DNA of 59,009 nucleotides from assembly GCA_015055535.1 (NCBI GenBank), contig SVIA01000007.1, positions 1-59,009 on the forward strand, read 5' to 3'. Each line of letters opens with the position of its first letter. The first letter of the stretch is position 1. Below the pieces are notes generated by a model, which saw only the letters and a program-made list of their open reading frames with translations, did no database searches and was not told the origin of the DNA. The position numbers and the translations under genes are program-made. The DNA comes from Clostridiales bacterium. GTDB taxonomy: Bacteria > Bacillota > Clostridia > Christensenellales > UBA1242. This document shows positions 37,701 through 45,672 of the stretch, one piece after another.

Positions 37701-38392
37701 TTTATAACTTTATCAAATTTTACATAATAATTATCATTTGTTAAATTTTTTACTTCATCTGCTTGAATAAATTTAAAAGTACTTTCTGAATATTCGCTAT
37801 CAGAATATACAATATCATCACCCAAACTTTTAACTTTTACAGAAATTATTTTATTGAAAAAATCATTTATTTTATATTGATTTGTACTACATATAATTTC
37901 TTGTTGTTCTTCACCTTCTATATCAACTAACAAACTATATCCACTACTTGCTTCTATTTTATCCCATTTAATCATTTGATTTAAATAGTCGTATTCTAAA
38001 TTTTGAGGAGTAAATAACTTTGTTCTTTCTGTATAAACTGTAATTTTAATAGATTCGCTATAAACCGAATTATCTTCAGTTACAACTTGAAGGTAAGACG
38101 ATATAGGGCCTAAAACGTCTTTTGCTGTAACAGTTGCTTTGTATGGATCAGTATCGCTAATAGTTAATTCAACAGCATTATCATCACTTAAAATGTAGCG
38201 AATATTTTTATTTACCGCTTTATCTGGTGAAATAGTAACTATAATATCCTTACTTTCAAATGGTCTTAAAATAATATTTTCTTCACTAAGCGTTATTGTT
38301 TCTACTTTTATTGGCTTTTTATTACATGCAAAAAGTATAATACTACTACACATACAAATTATTAATGCAAACAAAGTTTTTAATTTTCTCAT
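31784..38392 (-). CDS. Giant surface lipoprotein with Fn3-like repeats and GLUG-like C-terminus
   Basis: A lipobox LFAC (C23) anchors this 2202-residue protein to the outer membrane face. Residues about 28-125 look like an Ig-like BIG2 domain. Then some 15 or more repeats of about 90-100 residues follow, each with the pattern L-x-W-x-x-V-x-x-A-x-x-Y, a central Y-x-L, then Y-x-x-x-V-x-A-x-G-x-x-Y-L-x-S and a linker KL. This fits fibronectin-III-like modules. From about residue 1770 the protein changes to a GLUG/beta-helix-like region (GELDNPYIITNEEELKLI; GSVVAENKGTI-type turns). It leads the locus B operon, with a ribosome binding site TAGGAG, and would project far from the cell. Confidence 0.8.
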   Translation of the reverse strand: MRKLKTLFALIICMCSSIILFACNKKPIKVETITLSEENIILRPFESKDIIVTISPDKAVNKNIRYILSDDNAVELTISDTDPYKATVTAKDVLGPISSYLQVVTEDNSVYSESIKITVYTERTKLFTPQNLEYDYLNQMIKWDKIEASSGYSLLVDIEGEEQQEIICSTNQYKINDFFNKIISVKVKSLGDDIVYSDSEYSESTFKFIQADEVKNLTNDNYYVKFDKVINAESYNIFVYDTVEKENPDYTYSVLDVTYNPDLGFRVKELENAGKTYIIKVQAIPKNNHGIENVVLYPSLTRNSITINKFDTPTLNELDFVFTYSTNTLSWKANTNASGYVLTRTGETQAEYAQYIFNDCNENYFVIDTANDKLKAGKYNYSIKILGNNKEYLDSNTSENLLIEKLAAPSFYVSEGKLNWNSVQNSGGYLLKIDEANFIELSSQTNDYILGQKYNAKEYSFVIKAEGNGENSITSEASEIFKATKLEKPNKAYLNTDCKNVEYSATSFVDTLKIYTTLNSSTVVYEQGRNDLKYNDTDKTKTLSIDMSLSNFDEGEYQTYAVAYGEGYLKSEPSETYNFSKLSNLNTAKILDGELIYSKIEGAETVLVYINGSLVEDFDPLNYNFIDNQNYDLRLQYIPKANANIVMSNISDSFDIKKLAAPIKLYVEDGEIKYQTIVDYGAKFYIHNGITLNIASSLDLIELEENNIYTIKMCHDGGSEFLNSDFSNSITVKLTDSINTFKLVDDTLSFEDIGASYEMYVMYNEESQVGTKSKSLGINTSISLKELITSESMFGGESNPIHYNNLKNYLTIYIASIGDSLYEPIGNENIVVKLNRQTYGKNLTNISNKINVQILPSPTNLRVPKILNIVSDTSLRPNDLYFDLNSNAELFEFSYEKNNEKQTRILSTVNYLTKIDEDTYLIDTSFMEGGAYNLSIKAISNTRTYTNPNLEVVYNINSFDVATLNNIEKLNAVSKLTCENGEIVIDDSDTDYLYVLTINGEEIFDDILEDGQDINYILNLAGTNQSQALELVKKFKSKTRVLPSKYNKTFNLNVRKYSIPTTTFGLLLETAKIKSNLTESITVTRLSRPNIVLKDGILQWTSVENAESYEVTVNKVGEGIELLQKVTVNKNESLSVDLFNLLSKSAGDYQVYVEAKTTVDYQLSSGISDKIDFTILNTPTIVVENGILRWEPIPKSNGYKLDIYNSNNELITNFEFNNTILSYDAMKKANGNIIESGNYTFVIKALGELGGKEESTIISSVETTLNATKLQTPEPLYLSDGSLVFTKVNNNVGVKNYILYVNSDEENIATFNADTLNYELPEKYKAGNYSLYYQAIGKNNYLTSNISDKITAEKLNATDSIYLASGEIYWNEVIIDNYKNSDNEDVVYNLNVKMGDSVKQQNQTNVSYIMSEDDSVESGLYTIEVKTIGDSFNYLTSNAKVLENVVKLDYIKDFRIYNGKLVWTSPSVVNGTKNNTKSSPNSLLLKVSKGGVNTEYYLEDLTNEFIAEKESSGDYTVSVQNLGNESGLVDDYYFVNSKIVEFGKTVKKLDALTNLNINDGINISWINHNKLYNTNKVVLNMVKIVNNVKTYYSGVVADNNSSFAFESLAYYVNAQDENVLILKTDINITTENDKKYYNGYEVKYFTYDGVFDLNVVAFGDDKYLNSNKSNTISIELPESVKNLKVEHGKVTWDKVESANGYIISLSRVDKNGASDIEYNNYNKLIYVNDNYYNLSDVNYKYTISVRSYAVISDSTQSMASEPTIIENYIFNSFTLGSGELDNPYIITNEEELKLIKYNNKASYKLEADIVLSGNFKPLFDETNPFVGTLSGYKDETANYKISNLTITTSYQYTGLLGYIETKTVLDDRVITTDVNGFEENVRTKKEIVYVGELNNINFVSVNISQGLNVGTIAGYSNGLIKNIEISGNVNSNTEAAVDIGASMYSINSGSVVAENKGTILNVINNASVWPTAKTSLYSGGIAAKNMGVIKNVENNGTVSGTISGGIVSINSGEITASVCTSDIYCSSYNAGGATLTALAGGIAGQNQVTGLINNCYVNNKNFDNAVNSGIICASTENIIIGGEDQIVYIGGLVGINAGKCFNNLVKIKIWTNLDNILVHAGKLFGYNENNTVQYNYTLTSLLGIANNLVYNIESSVAIDNTNTQVETFVSDDIVNALNNNNLNNNIVDITWKIADNNIMFVA

Positions 38393-38572
38393 ACAAAAAA
38401 CTCCTACTATTAGGTTTACAATAATTTTAACAAAAAATACAATTTAATACAAATAAATATAATAAATTTAAAAAAATATTATTTTAATAATATTTATATA
38501 TTATTTTAATAATCAATTTTTAATTTTAATAAAACTTAAAAAGCATATAAAATAAAAATAAATTAAATATAC

Positions 38573-38601
38573 TTGACAAAGAAAAATAAACATATTAAAA
38601 T
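38573..38601 (+). promoter_or_regulatory. Promoter placing +1 on the mscL ATG
   Basis: Consensus TTGACA, 17 bases, TAAAAT, six bases, ATG. No Shine-Dalgarno sequence. The spacing makes the A of the ATG the predicted first transcribed base. Confidence 0.75.
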
Positions 38602-38607
38602 AAAAAT

Positions 38608-39216
38608 ATGAAAAGAATTAAAACATTTTTTGATGAGTTTAAAAAATTTATCGCACGTGGAAATATTATAGATTTATCAGTCGGCGTTATTATTGGTAGC
38701 GCTTTTTCGGCAATTGTAACGGCTCTTACAAATAAAATTATAATGCCATTTATTAACTGGTTACTATCGCTTGGTGGAGAAAATGGTTTAGAATCGGCTT
38801 ATACTTTTTTAAAAAAGGTTTATATAGACGGTACTACAGAAGTAGATTTAACTAAAAGTATATTTATAGATTGGGGTGCATTTTTAACTGCTATTTTAAA
38901 CTTTATTATAATTGCTTTTGTTTTATTTATGATTGTTAGAACAATAATGAAAGCTAAAGGTTTTATTAATAAAACAGTTAAAGATAATCCAACTAAAGCT
39001 GAAAGAAAACAATTAAAAGCAATGGGCATTAATATGAAAGATTATTCTGAAATTATTAAAGCCACAAAAGAATTAAGAGAAAAAAATAAACCAGCTCCAG
39101 TTCCACCAAAACCAACAACAGAACAATTACTTACTGAAATTTTAGAAGAATTAAAAAAATCTAACACTGAAAATCAAGAAGTTAAAGAAAAAATAGAAGA
39201 AATTACAAATAAGTAA
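38608..39216 (+). CDS. mscL: Large-conductance mechanosensitive channel
   Basis: This 202-residue protein has the MscL N-terminus FKKFIARGNIIDLSVGVIIGSAF (TM1 with the gate), an extracellular loop longer than usual (about residues 55-90), TM2 (FLTAILNFIIIAFVLFMIV) and a cytoplasmic tail with KPAPVPPKPTTEQLLTEILEELK. The C-terminal TEIL-x-E-I helix is family-typical. The tail and loop make it longer than the roughly 140-residue norm. It opens under membrane tension to release solutes. Its mRNA is probably leaderless. It is monocistronic. Confidence 0.94.
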   Translation: MKRIKTFFDEFKKFIARGNIIDLSVGVIIGSAFSAIVTALTNKIIMPFINWLLSLGGENGLESAYTFLKKVYIDGTTEVDLTKSIFIDWGAFLTAILNFIIIAFVLFMIVRTIMKAKGFINKTVKDNPTKAERKQLKAMGINMKDYSEIIKATKELREKNKPAPVPPKPTTEQLLTEILEELKKSNTENQEVKEKIEEITNK

Positions 39217-39229
39217 TTATAAAAGAATA

Positions 39230-39270
39230 AAAAAAAAGAGTATAAATTTAGTTATACTCTTTTATTTTTT
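39230..39270 (+). terminator. Bidirectional terminator between mscL and the ABC gene
   Basis: AAAAGAGTATAA pairs with TTATACTCTTTT, with long A and T runs on both sides. Confidence 0.85.
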
Positions 39271-41048
39271 TAAATTGTTTCAATTGTAAACATGTTTTGA
39301 AATTCTTGATTTGTATTAAATAGTGTGTCAAAATTACCTTCACCGTTAATTTGACCATTTTTTAAGAAATATAATTTATCGACATTTTTGATAGTCGAAA
39401 GTCTATGGGCAATAATTATAACAGTATGCTGTCCTTTTAAATTTTCTATACTTTGTTGAATATGTTTTTGTGCAAAGTTATCTAAATTACTAGTACTTTC
39501 ATCAAAAATAATTATTCTTGAGTCTTTAAGTAATGCTCTAGCAATAGCAAGTCTTTGCCTTTGTCCTCCACTCAGTTTAATTCCAGTTTCGCCCACATTT
39601 GTATCAATACTATTTGGCATATTTTTTACATCTTCATCAAAACATGCTTGTTTTAAAACTCTCCAAAGTTCTTCATCTGTTGCATCTTTTTTTGCAAGCA
39701 ATAAATTTTCTTTTATAGACATATCAAAAATATATGGGAACTGATTAATCATAGAAATATTATTTCTAATTGTTTGTTTAGATAAATCTTTAATATCATT
39801 TCCATCAATTAAAATTTGTCCATTATCTGCATCTATTAATTTTGCAATAAGCGATGCTATTGTACTTTTTCCGCTACCGCTTCTACCAACAAAAGCAACT
39901 GTTGTGTTTGGTTCTATACTAAATGACAAATCTTTAAAAATTGGTTCATTTTTAGTTTGTACCAATTTAATTTTTTCTTTAACCTTTTTGCCTTTCACTT
40001 TTTGCTCTTCAACCCTAGAGTAAGCAAATTCAACATTTTTAAATTCAATTTTGCCTTCTATATAATCTAAATTTTTATTGCCAAATTTTTCTGTTTCATA
40101 ATATTCTTCGTTATACAAGCTAAACATACGCATTTCAGCAACAGAAATATCAGTAATACTGCCATAAATTTTGCCATAACTCCACACAAACGATTCTACT
40201 TGACTTTTATATGTAAAAACAATTAAAAACAATGATATTGTAAATAAATCTTTTTGCATAAGCACAACACCAAGTATTAATATTAGCATTGAAAATATTG
40301 CTAATACTATACTTCTAAAACTCCAAAAATGGCATTCCGTTGAATTTGTTTTTATATGTGCTTTTTCGTTAATTCGCAAATTTTTAGAAGCTGTATCATA
40401 TAATTCTTTTTCTAAATTTAAAGATCTAATATCTTTTTCACTTTTAATAATCTCATTAATTAGCGATTGTGAATTATCAGTAGCTTTTTTCATTTCTGTC
40501 AAATTTTTCTTTTTAACTTTTTGTCGCTTATTTTCAATAAAATATAAAAATGTTAAAATTACAACATAACATAATCCGATTATCCAGTTTAATACTAATA
40601 TATAAATAATGACAATTGCTCCTGTAAGTAACGTTGTCATATTTTCAACAATATCAGCTAGTTTATCAATAATATCTTCCGGATCATCTAGAATTCTTTG
40701 CGTAAACGATCCTGTCTTATTTTCACCAAAAACTGAAGATGATAACTCAAAACTTCTTTTAGTTAAATCTACAGAAATTTCACGCCAAATAATGTTTGAG
40801 TATTTAAAATATAAAATATTTGCTATCCAGTATCCACCTTCTTTTAATATTTCTACAATTAATGCTACTACCAATAAGTTTAGACCATTTGAAAATTCAC
40901 CACTACTTATTGCCGTAATACAATTTGCCATTATAACGGTAAAAATTCCGGCGCAAATTGCTCCAATTAAAAGAAAAAGTATATAAAAAGTTATAGCAAC
41001 TTTATGTCTTTTTAAGTATATTTTTAATCCGTATTTTTCTTTTTTCAT
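39270..41048 (-). CDS. ABC exporter, fused membrane and ATPase domains
   Basis: This 592-residue half-transporter has a six-helix membrane domain (about residues 15-310) and an ATPase domain with Walker A GRSGSGKST (about 385-393), Q-loop, signature LSGGQRQRLAIARALL, Walker B RIIIFDES and the H-switch IIIAHRLS. It should work as a homodimer or with a partner not seen here. An inserted charged stretch (VEEQKVKGKKVKEKIK) before the Walker A is unusual. The substrate is unknown; lipids, peptides or drugs are common. AAGGAG precedes the ATG. It lies upstream of no obvious substrate gene. Confidence 0.93.
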   Translation of the reverse strand: MKKEKYGLKIYLKRHKVAITFYILFLLIGAICAGIFTVIMANCITAISSGEFSNGLNLLVVALIVEILKEGGYWIANILYFKYSNIIWREISVDLTKRSFELSSSVFGENKTGSFTQRILDDPEDIIDKLADIVENMTTLLTGAIVIIYILVLNWIIGLCYVVILTFLYFIENKRQKVKKKNLTEMKKATDNSQSLINEIIKSEKDIRSLNLEKELYDTASKNLRINEKAHIKTNSTECHFWSFRSIVLAIFSMLILILGVVLMQKDLFTISLFLIVFTYKSQVESFVWSYGKIYGSITDISVAEMRMFSLYNEEYYETEKFGNKNLDYIEGKIEFKNVEFAYSRVEEQKVKGKKVKEKIKLVQTKNEPIFKDLSFSIEPNTTVAFVGRSGSGKSTIASLIAKLIDADNGQILIDGNDIKDLSKQTIRNNISMINQFPYIFDMSIKENLLLAKKDATDEELWRVLKQACFDEDVKNMPNSIDTNVGETGIKLSGGQRQRLAIARALLKDSRIIIFDESTSNLDNFAQKHIQQSIENLKGQHTVIIIAHRLSTIKNVDKLYFLKNGQINGEGNFDTLFNTNQEFQNMFTIETI

Positions 41049-41089
41049 TTTTTCTCCTTTTTCAAATTATTTTTTAATATTATTTATAA

Positions 41090-41108
41090 AAAAAGTGCCT
41101 AAGGCACT
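41090..41108 (-). terminator. Terminator overlapping the stop of the 156-residue gene
   Basis: AGTGCC/GGCACT with a two- to three-base loop, then seven T on the minus strand. The TAG stop lies at the 5' edge of the stem. The same motif follows the genes at 230 and 44293. Confidence 0.8.
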
Positions 41109-41577
41109 AAAATTCTTGGGGTTGAAAACTATCAATTTTGTTATTAAATTTAACATCTAATAATATGATATTTCTTAAATTACTAGCATAATAATCAAGC
41201 ATTACTTCACATTTAAATAATGTACTTGCATTCATTTCATTGCTTTTAGATGTATTTAAAATATCAAAATATCCATCTTCAACTTTTGCATAATAATTAA
41301 CTAAATCTTTTAAAAATTTTTGAATTTCATCTTCTTTTAAATTTTCACAAGTAAAAATTAATTTTTTATTTAATGCCTCAGATTTTTTTTCAAATTCATT
41401 TTTAAATCCTTGAGCTTTTTCGTTATCGTTTAAATTATAATATTTATTTATTTCTTTTTCGCCCATATTAAAAGAAGTTTTGCTAGAATTAAAATATTCT
41501 TTCAATTCTATTACTTTTTGTAACAATAACGAATTTGCTTTTTGTATATTTGTAAACATTTCTCTGTAATTTTTCAT
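41107..41577 (-). CDS. Unknown helical protein
   Basis: This 156-residue protein is almost all charged helix (Lys, Glu, Asn), with no signal peptide, no transmembrane segment and no recognised motif. Stretches such as NKYYNLNDNEKAQGFKNEFEKKSEALNKK favour coiled coil. It follows the similarly acidic 139-residue gene by 73 bases and may share its transcript, although that gene has no terminator in between that I can see. The ribosome binding site AAAGAGG is adequate. The TAG stop overlaps its terminator. Confidence 0.6.
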   Translation of the reverse strand: MKNYREMFTNIQKANSLLLQKVIELKEYFNSSKTSFNMGEKEINKYYNLNDNEKAQGFKNEFEKKSEALNKKLIFTCENLKEDEIQKFLKDLVNYYAKVEDGYFDILNTSKSNEMNASTLFKCEVMLDYYASNLRNIILLDVKFNNKIDSFQPQEF

Positions 41578-41650
41578 AAGTACCTCTTTTTAAAAACAAT
41601 CTTATTATAACAAATAAAAAAAATGTTGTAAATCATATTTTACAACAAAT

Positions 41651-42070
41651 TTATTTTAATTTAGACAAAAATATTTTTACTTTTTCAATATTTTCTAAAA
41701 TTAGATCAATTTCTCTTATACAAAAATCAAGTTTTATATAATTATATTTAAATAATTTTTCATCAATATTCTCTCCGCTCAACGCTTCCGCCATGGAAAC
41801 ATCACCAACTAAAAACTCATATTTGTCACAAAAGTTTTGATATAATAAAATCAAACTTTGTTTGTTTAAATTTGTAATTAAATTTTCGCAATTTTCTTTA
41901 AATTCAATAAAATCATTATTTAATAATTTATATAACTCATCTTCTTCTATTTTTTCTATTTTTTCTTCATCTGCAAGCACCAATTCACTTGCTATTAAAT
42001 TAACCTTATCTAAAAGTTCATCAAATTTTTCTTCTAATTTATCAAATTCTATTTTCACTTCTTTTTCCAT
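41651..42070 (-). CDS. Unknown acidic helical protein
   Basis: This 139-residue protein is highly acidic and helical: KLEEKFDELLDKVNL, EEKIEKIEEDELYKLL and LILENIEKVKIFLSKLK. No signal peptide, membrane helix or known motif is seen. Its mRNA should begin at the ATG: TTGACT-17-TATTAT ends six bases before it and no Shine-Dalgarno sequence is present. It probably heads an operon with the 156-residue gene. Both may be paralogues, with similar helix lengths and a central Tyr-rich helix, but I cannot align them with confidence. Confidence 0.55.
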   Translation of the reverse strand: MEKEVKIEFDKLEEKFDELLDKVNLIASELVLADEEKIEKIEEDELYKLLNNDFIEFKENCENLITNLNKQSLILLYQNFCDKYEFLVGDVSMAEALSGENIDEKLFKYNYIKLDFCIREIDLILENIEKVKIFLSKLK

Positions 42071-42076
42071 AATTAA

Positions 42077-42105
42077 ATAATAGCATTTTTATTTAAAAAA
42101 GTCAA
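42077..42105 (-). promoter_or_regulatory. Promoter placing +1 on the ATG at 42070
   Basis: TTGACT, 17 bases, TATTAT, six bases, ATG. No ribosome binding site. Confidence 0.7.
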
Positions 42106-42345
42106 AAAAGATATTATAAAATAATGCAAAGTTTTATAAATTTTGCATAATATGTTTTTTTTATATTTTAGAATTATTATAATAAATTTAAATTAGTCCA
42201 AATACCTATTACTTAAAAATTTATATTCAATAAAAAAACCTACCTACCCAATAAGGTATATATAATACAAAGTTCCAAAGCACAAACATTTAAAATATAG
42301 TTTCCAAAAATAAAATGATATTAACATACTATAATTTCTGTGACA
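42106..42345. other. Intergenic stretch without a recognised gene
   Basis: About 240 bases of very A/T-rich DNA lie between the unknown acidic gene and the 16S rRNA terminator. I see no convincing open frame, tRNA or structured RNA. A short C-rich patch (CCTACCTACCC near 42240) is the only composition break. Confidence 0.5.
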
Positions 42346-42378
42346 CAAAAAAAGCCATAGATCTCTCTATGGCTTTTA
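42346..42378 (-). terminator. 16S rRNA terminator
   Basis: AAAAGCCATAG pairs with CTATGGCTTTT around a six-base loop and is followed on the minus strand by seven T. It lies about 100 bases after the 16S 3' end, before any 23S sequence. Confidence 0.88.
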
Positions 42379-42403
42379 AAATGTATAACTAATAGGAATT
42401 CGT

Positions 42404-42420
42404 ACTTTCTTGTTCAATTC
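42404..42420 (-). other. 3' arm of the 16S processing stem
   Basis: On the transcript this arm (GAATTGAACAAGAAAGT) is complementary to the leader arm at 44103-44116, with one bulge. Together they enclose the whole 16S gene, as RNase III processing stems do. Confidence 0.6.
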
Positions 42421-42475
42421 CACCTTCTCAAGTATTTCTACTTGATATCGACTTTAGGTATGTTTCATCTCTTTA

Positions 42476-44007
<1,532 letters not shown>

Positions 44008-44017
44008 TTTATTTAAC

Positions 44018-44085
44018 ACTATCTCTAGTGTTTGTGATTGTTTAATCAAGTCTCAAAATACTGACTTAAATTACTTGTAGTATTT
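44018..44085 (-). other. 16S leader hairpins
   Basis: Two stems occur in the leader between promoter and gene: AACACTAGAGATAGTGTT (44018-44035) and an AAATAC/GTATTT pair near 44057-44085. No canonical boxA antitermination sequence was recognised. Confidence 0.4.
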
Positions 44086-44102
44086 TGTTTCTCTTTATTT
44101 TT

Positions 44103-44116
44103 GAATTGACAAGAAA
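44103..44116 (-). other. 5' arm of the 16S processing stem
   Basis: The leader arm TTTCTTGTCAATTC is complementary to the trailer arm at 42404-42420 with one bulged base. This predicts a long-range duplex enclosing 16S. Confidence 0.6.
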
Positions 44117-44180
44117 CTTTTTGTACTTACCTATTTAGTTTCATTTGTTCTCGCGCCTCTTTTTTTCGTGACGCTCTTTT

Positions 44181-44209
44181 ATATTATCACATTAAAAAAT
44201 CATTGTCAA
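44181..44209 (-). promoter_or_regulatory. 16S rRNA promoter
   Basis: Perfect TTGACA, 17 bases, TAATAT on the minus strand, about 170 bases before the mature 16S. A single clear promoter was seen. Confidence 0.8.
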
Positions 44210-44257
44210 CGGTTTTTTCAAAATTTTTTAAAATTTTTAAATTTATTTTTTAAGGTA

Positions 44258-44286
44258 TTGACTAATGGCCAAAAGTGCAATATAAT
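44258..44286 (+). promoter_or_regulatory. Promoter placing +1 on the ATG at 44293
   Basis: TTGACT, 17 bases, TATAAT, six bases, ATG. It is back to back with the 16S promoter. No Shine-Dalgarno sequence. Confidence 0.75.
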
Positions 44287-44292
44287 TAGGGT

Positions 44293-45507
44293 ATGATAAA
44301 TAATGATAATTTACAAAAAACTGAATATGTTGGCAAAATTATACCAGAAAATACAAAAAATTCTGTGATAAAAAGCATTCAACAATACCTAAATATAAAT
44401 ACCGAAAAATTTGATAGGACAAAATTTATATCTGAGTATTATGGCTTTCTTTTAAAAAAATTTAAACTTCCTTTTATTAAATTATATTTTGAAGAATTAA
44501 AAAATAGAGATAACAAAACTATTGCCTTAGCTCATGCAGCATCTGGAAATAAAATATATCTAAACCAAGAAATTTTAACTAAAGAAAATAGATTTTTTTA
44601 CGATTTATTTATTATGACCCACGAATTTTGTCACTTATTAGTTGATAAAAAAAATAATGAAATTGTAAGAAAAGTTGGCAAAAATTCACACGAATATATG
44701 TTTGGCTTTTATAAAGAAAATATACAAAATTTAAATATAGATGATACAGCTGTAGACTATTTTATTTATTTTGCAAATATAACAGAAACTACTTGTGATA
44801 ATTTTGGTTATGAATTTGTAATTGATTTAATGGAAGAAGCTCTTTCTAAATTTAAAGAACAAAGTGTAGATTTGTTTCTATTTAATGAAAATTTAAAAAA
44901 GATGAAAGAACTATATAAAACAAGACAAGAAACCTTATTACAAATTAATAATACCCTTATGCCTACAGTTACATTAGACACTGCAATTATGCAAGAAAAA
45001 GCATTATATGAATTTAAAAGTTATGTAAACTTTATTATAAAACATAAAGTAAAAGTGGAATTAGCACATTTGGAAAAACTAACCGATTTGCAAACTAAAA
45101 TATTTATTAGTTTTTCAATTAATAAAAATTTCGAAGTTTTAAATGAACTTAAAGATTTTTGTTATTTAAATTCTGGTAAAATGCAAAGCTTGTTTTATTT
45201 TTATACCAATTGCTTAAATCACCCTGGTTACACAGTAACTAAACAAGATATAGAAAAAATGCTTACAATTGTAGATATTCGCAACGAAAGACTAATGTTT
45301 TCTGACTTAAAATTAGATGAAGAAAGTTTAAAGAAAACAATAATTGAAATAAAGTTTAAAAAATTTGATAAAAACTTTGAAAAATCTTACTTTAACACCT
45401 TTTTAGTGACAAAAGATAGTCATTCACTATGTGAAGTTTATAAAGCATATTTGTTATCTAAAGAAAAAGAAAACGAAAAAAACAAAAATGATGAAAAAAC
45501 AAAATAG
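44293..45507 (+). CDS. Predicted gluzincin-type zinc metallopeptidase, unknown family
   Basis: This 404-residue cytosolic protein has a zinc motif H110-E111-x-x-H114 in MTHEFCHLLVD. A second Glu in ITETTCDNFG (E165, with D169 four residues on) fits the third zinc ligand of gluzincins, which follows HExxH by about 50 residues. The rest (about 200-404) is helical and not recognised. No signal peptide is seen, so it works inside the cell. Substrate unknown. The mRNA is predicted leaderless. The TAG stop is embedded in its terminator. IrrE-like and toxin-antitoxin peptidases are alternatives, but they are smaller. Confidence 0.6.
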   Translation: MINNDNLQKTEYVGKIIPENTKNSVIKSIQQYLNINTEKFDRTKFISEYYGFLLKKFKLPFIKLYFEELKNRDNKTIALAHAASGNKIYLNQEILTKENRFFYDLFIMTHEFCHLLVDKKNNEIVRKVGKNSHEYMFGFYKENIQNLNIDDTAVDYFIYFANITETTCDNFGYEFVIDLMEEALSKFKEQSVDLFLFNENLKKMKELYKTRQETLLQINNTLMPTVTLDTAIMQEKALYEFKSYVNFIIKHKVKVELAHLEKLTDLQTKIFISFSINKNFEVLNELKDFCYLNSGKMQSLFYFYTNCLNHPGYTVTKQDIEKMLTIVDIRNERLMFSDLKLDEESLKKTIIEIKFKKFDKNFEKSYFNTFLVTKDSHSLCEVYKAYLLSKEKENEKNKNDEKTK

Positions 45508-45536
45508 TGCCTTAGAAGTGACTTAGGCACTTTTTT
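45504..45536 (+). terminator. Terminator overlapping the metallopeptidase stop
   Basis: TAGTGCC...GGCACT stem (one mismatch) with a loop of about 12 bases, then six T. The stop TAG forms the start of the stem. Confidence 0.8.
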
Positions 45537-45645
45537 ATAAGTTAATAATTACAGAAAAATTAAAAATGTTTTTGTTGTAATTTTATTAAAAACTTTTAAA
45601 TAATAAATTAAAAATTTAAAAAGTTATAAAAAACCTCATATAATG

Positions 45646-45672
45646 AACAAAGGTGTCTATGACACCTTTGTT
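45646..45672 (-). other. Hairpin at the tilS stop codon
   Basis: AACAAAGGTGTC and GACACCTTTGTT form a 12-bp stem with a three-base loop. The tilS TAG stop lies at its centre. No T-run follows on the minus strand, so it may be a stability element or weak terminator. Confidence 0.5.
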
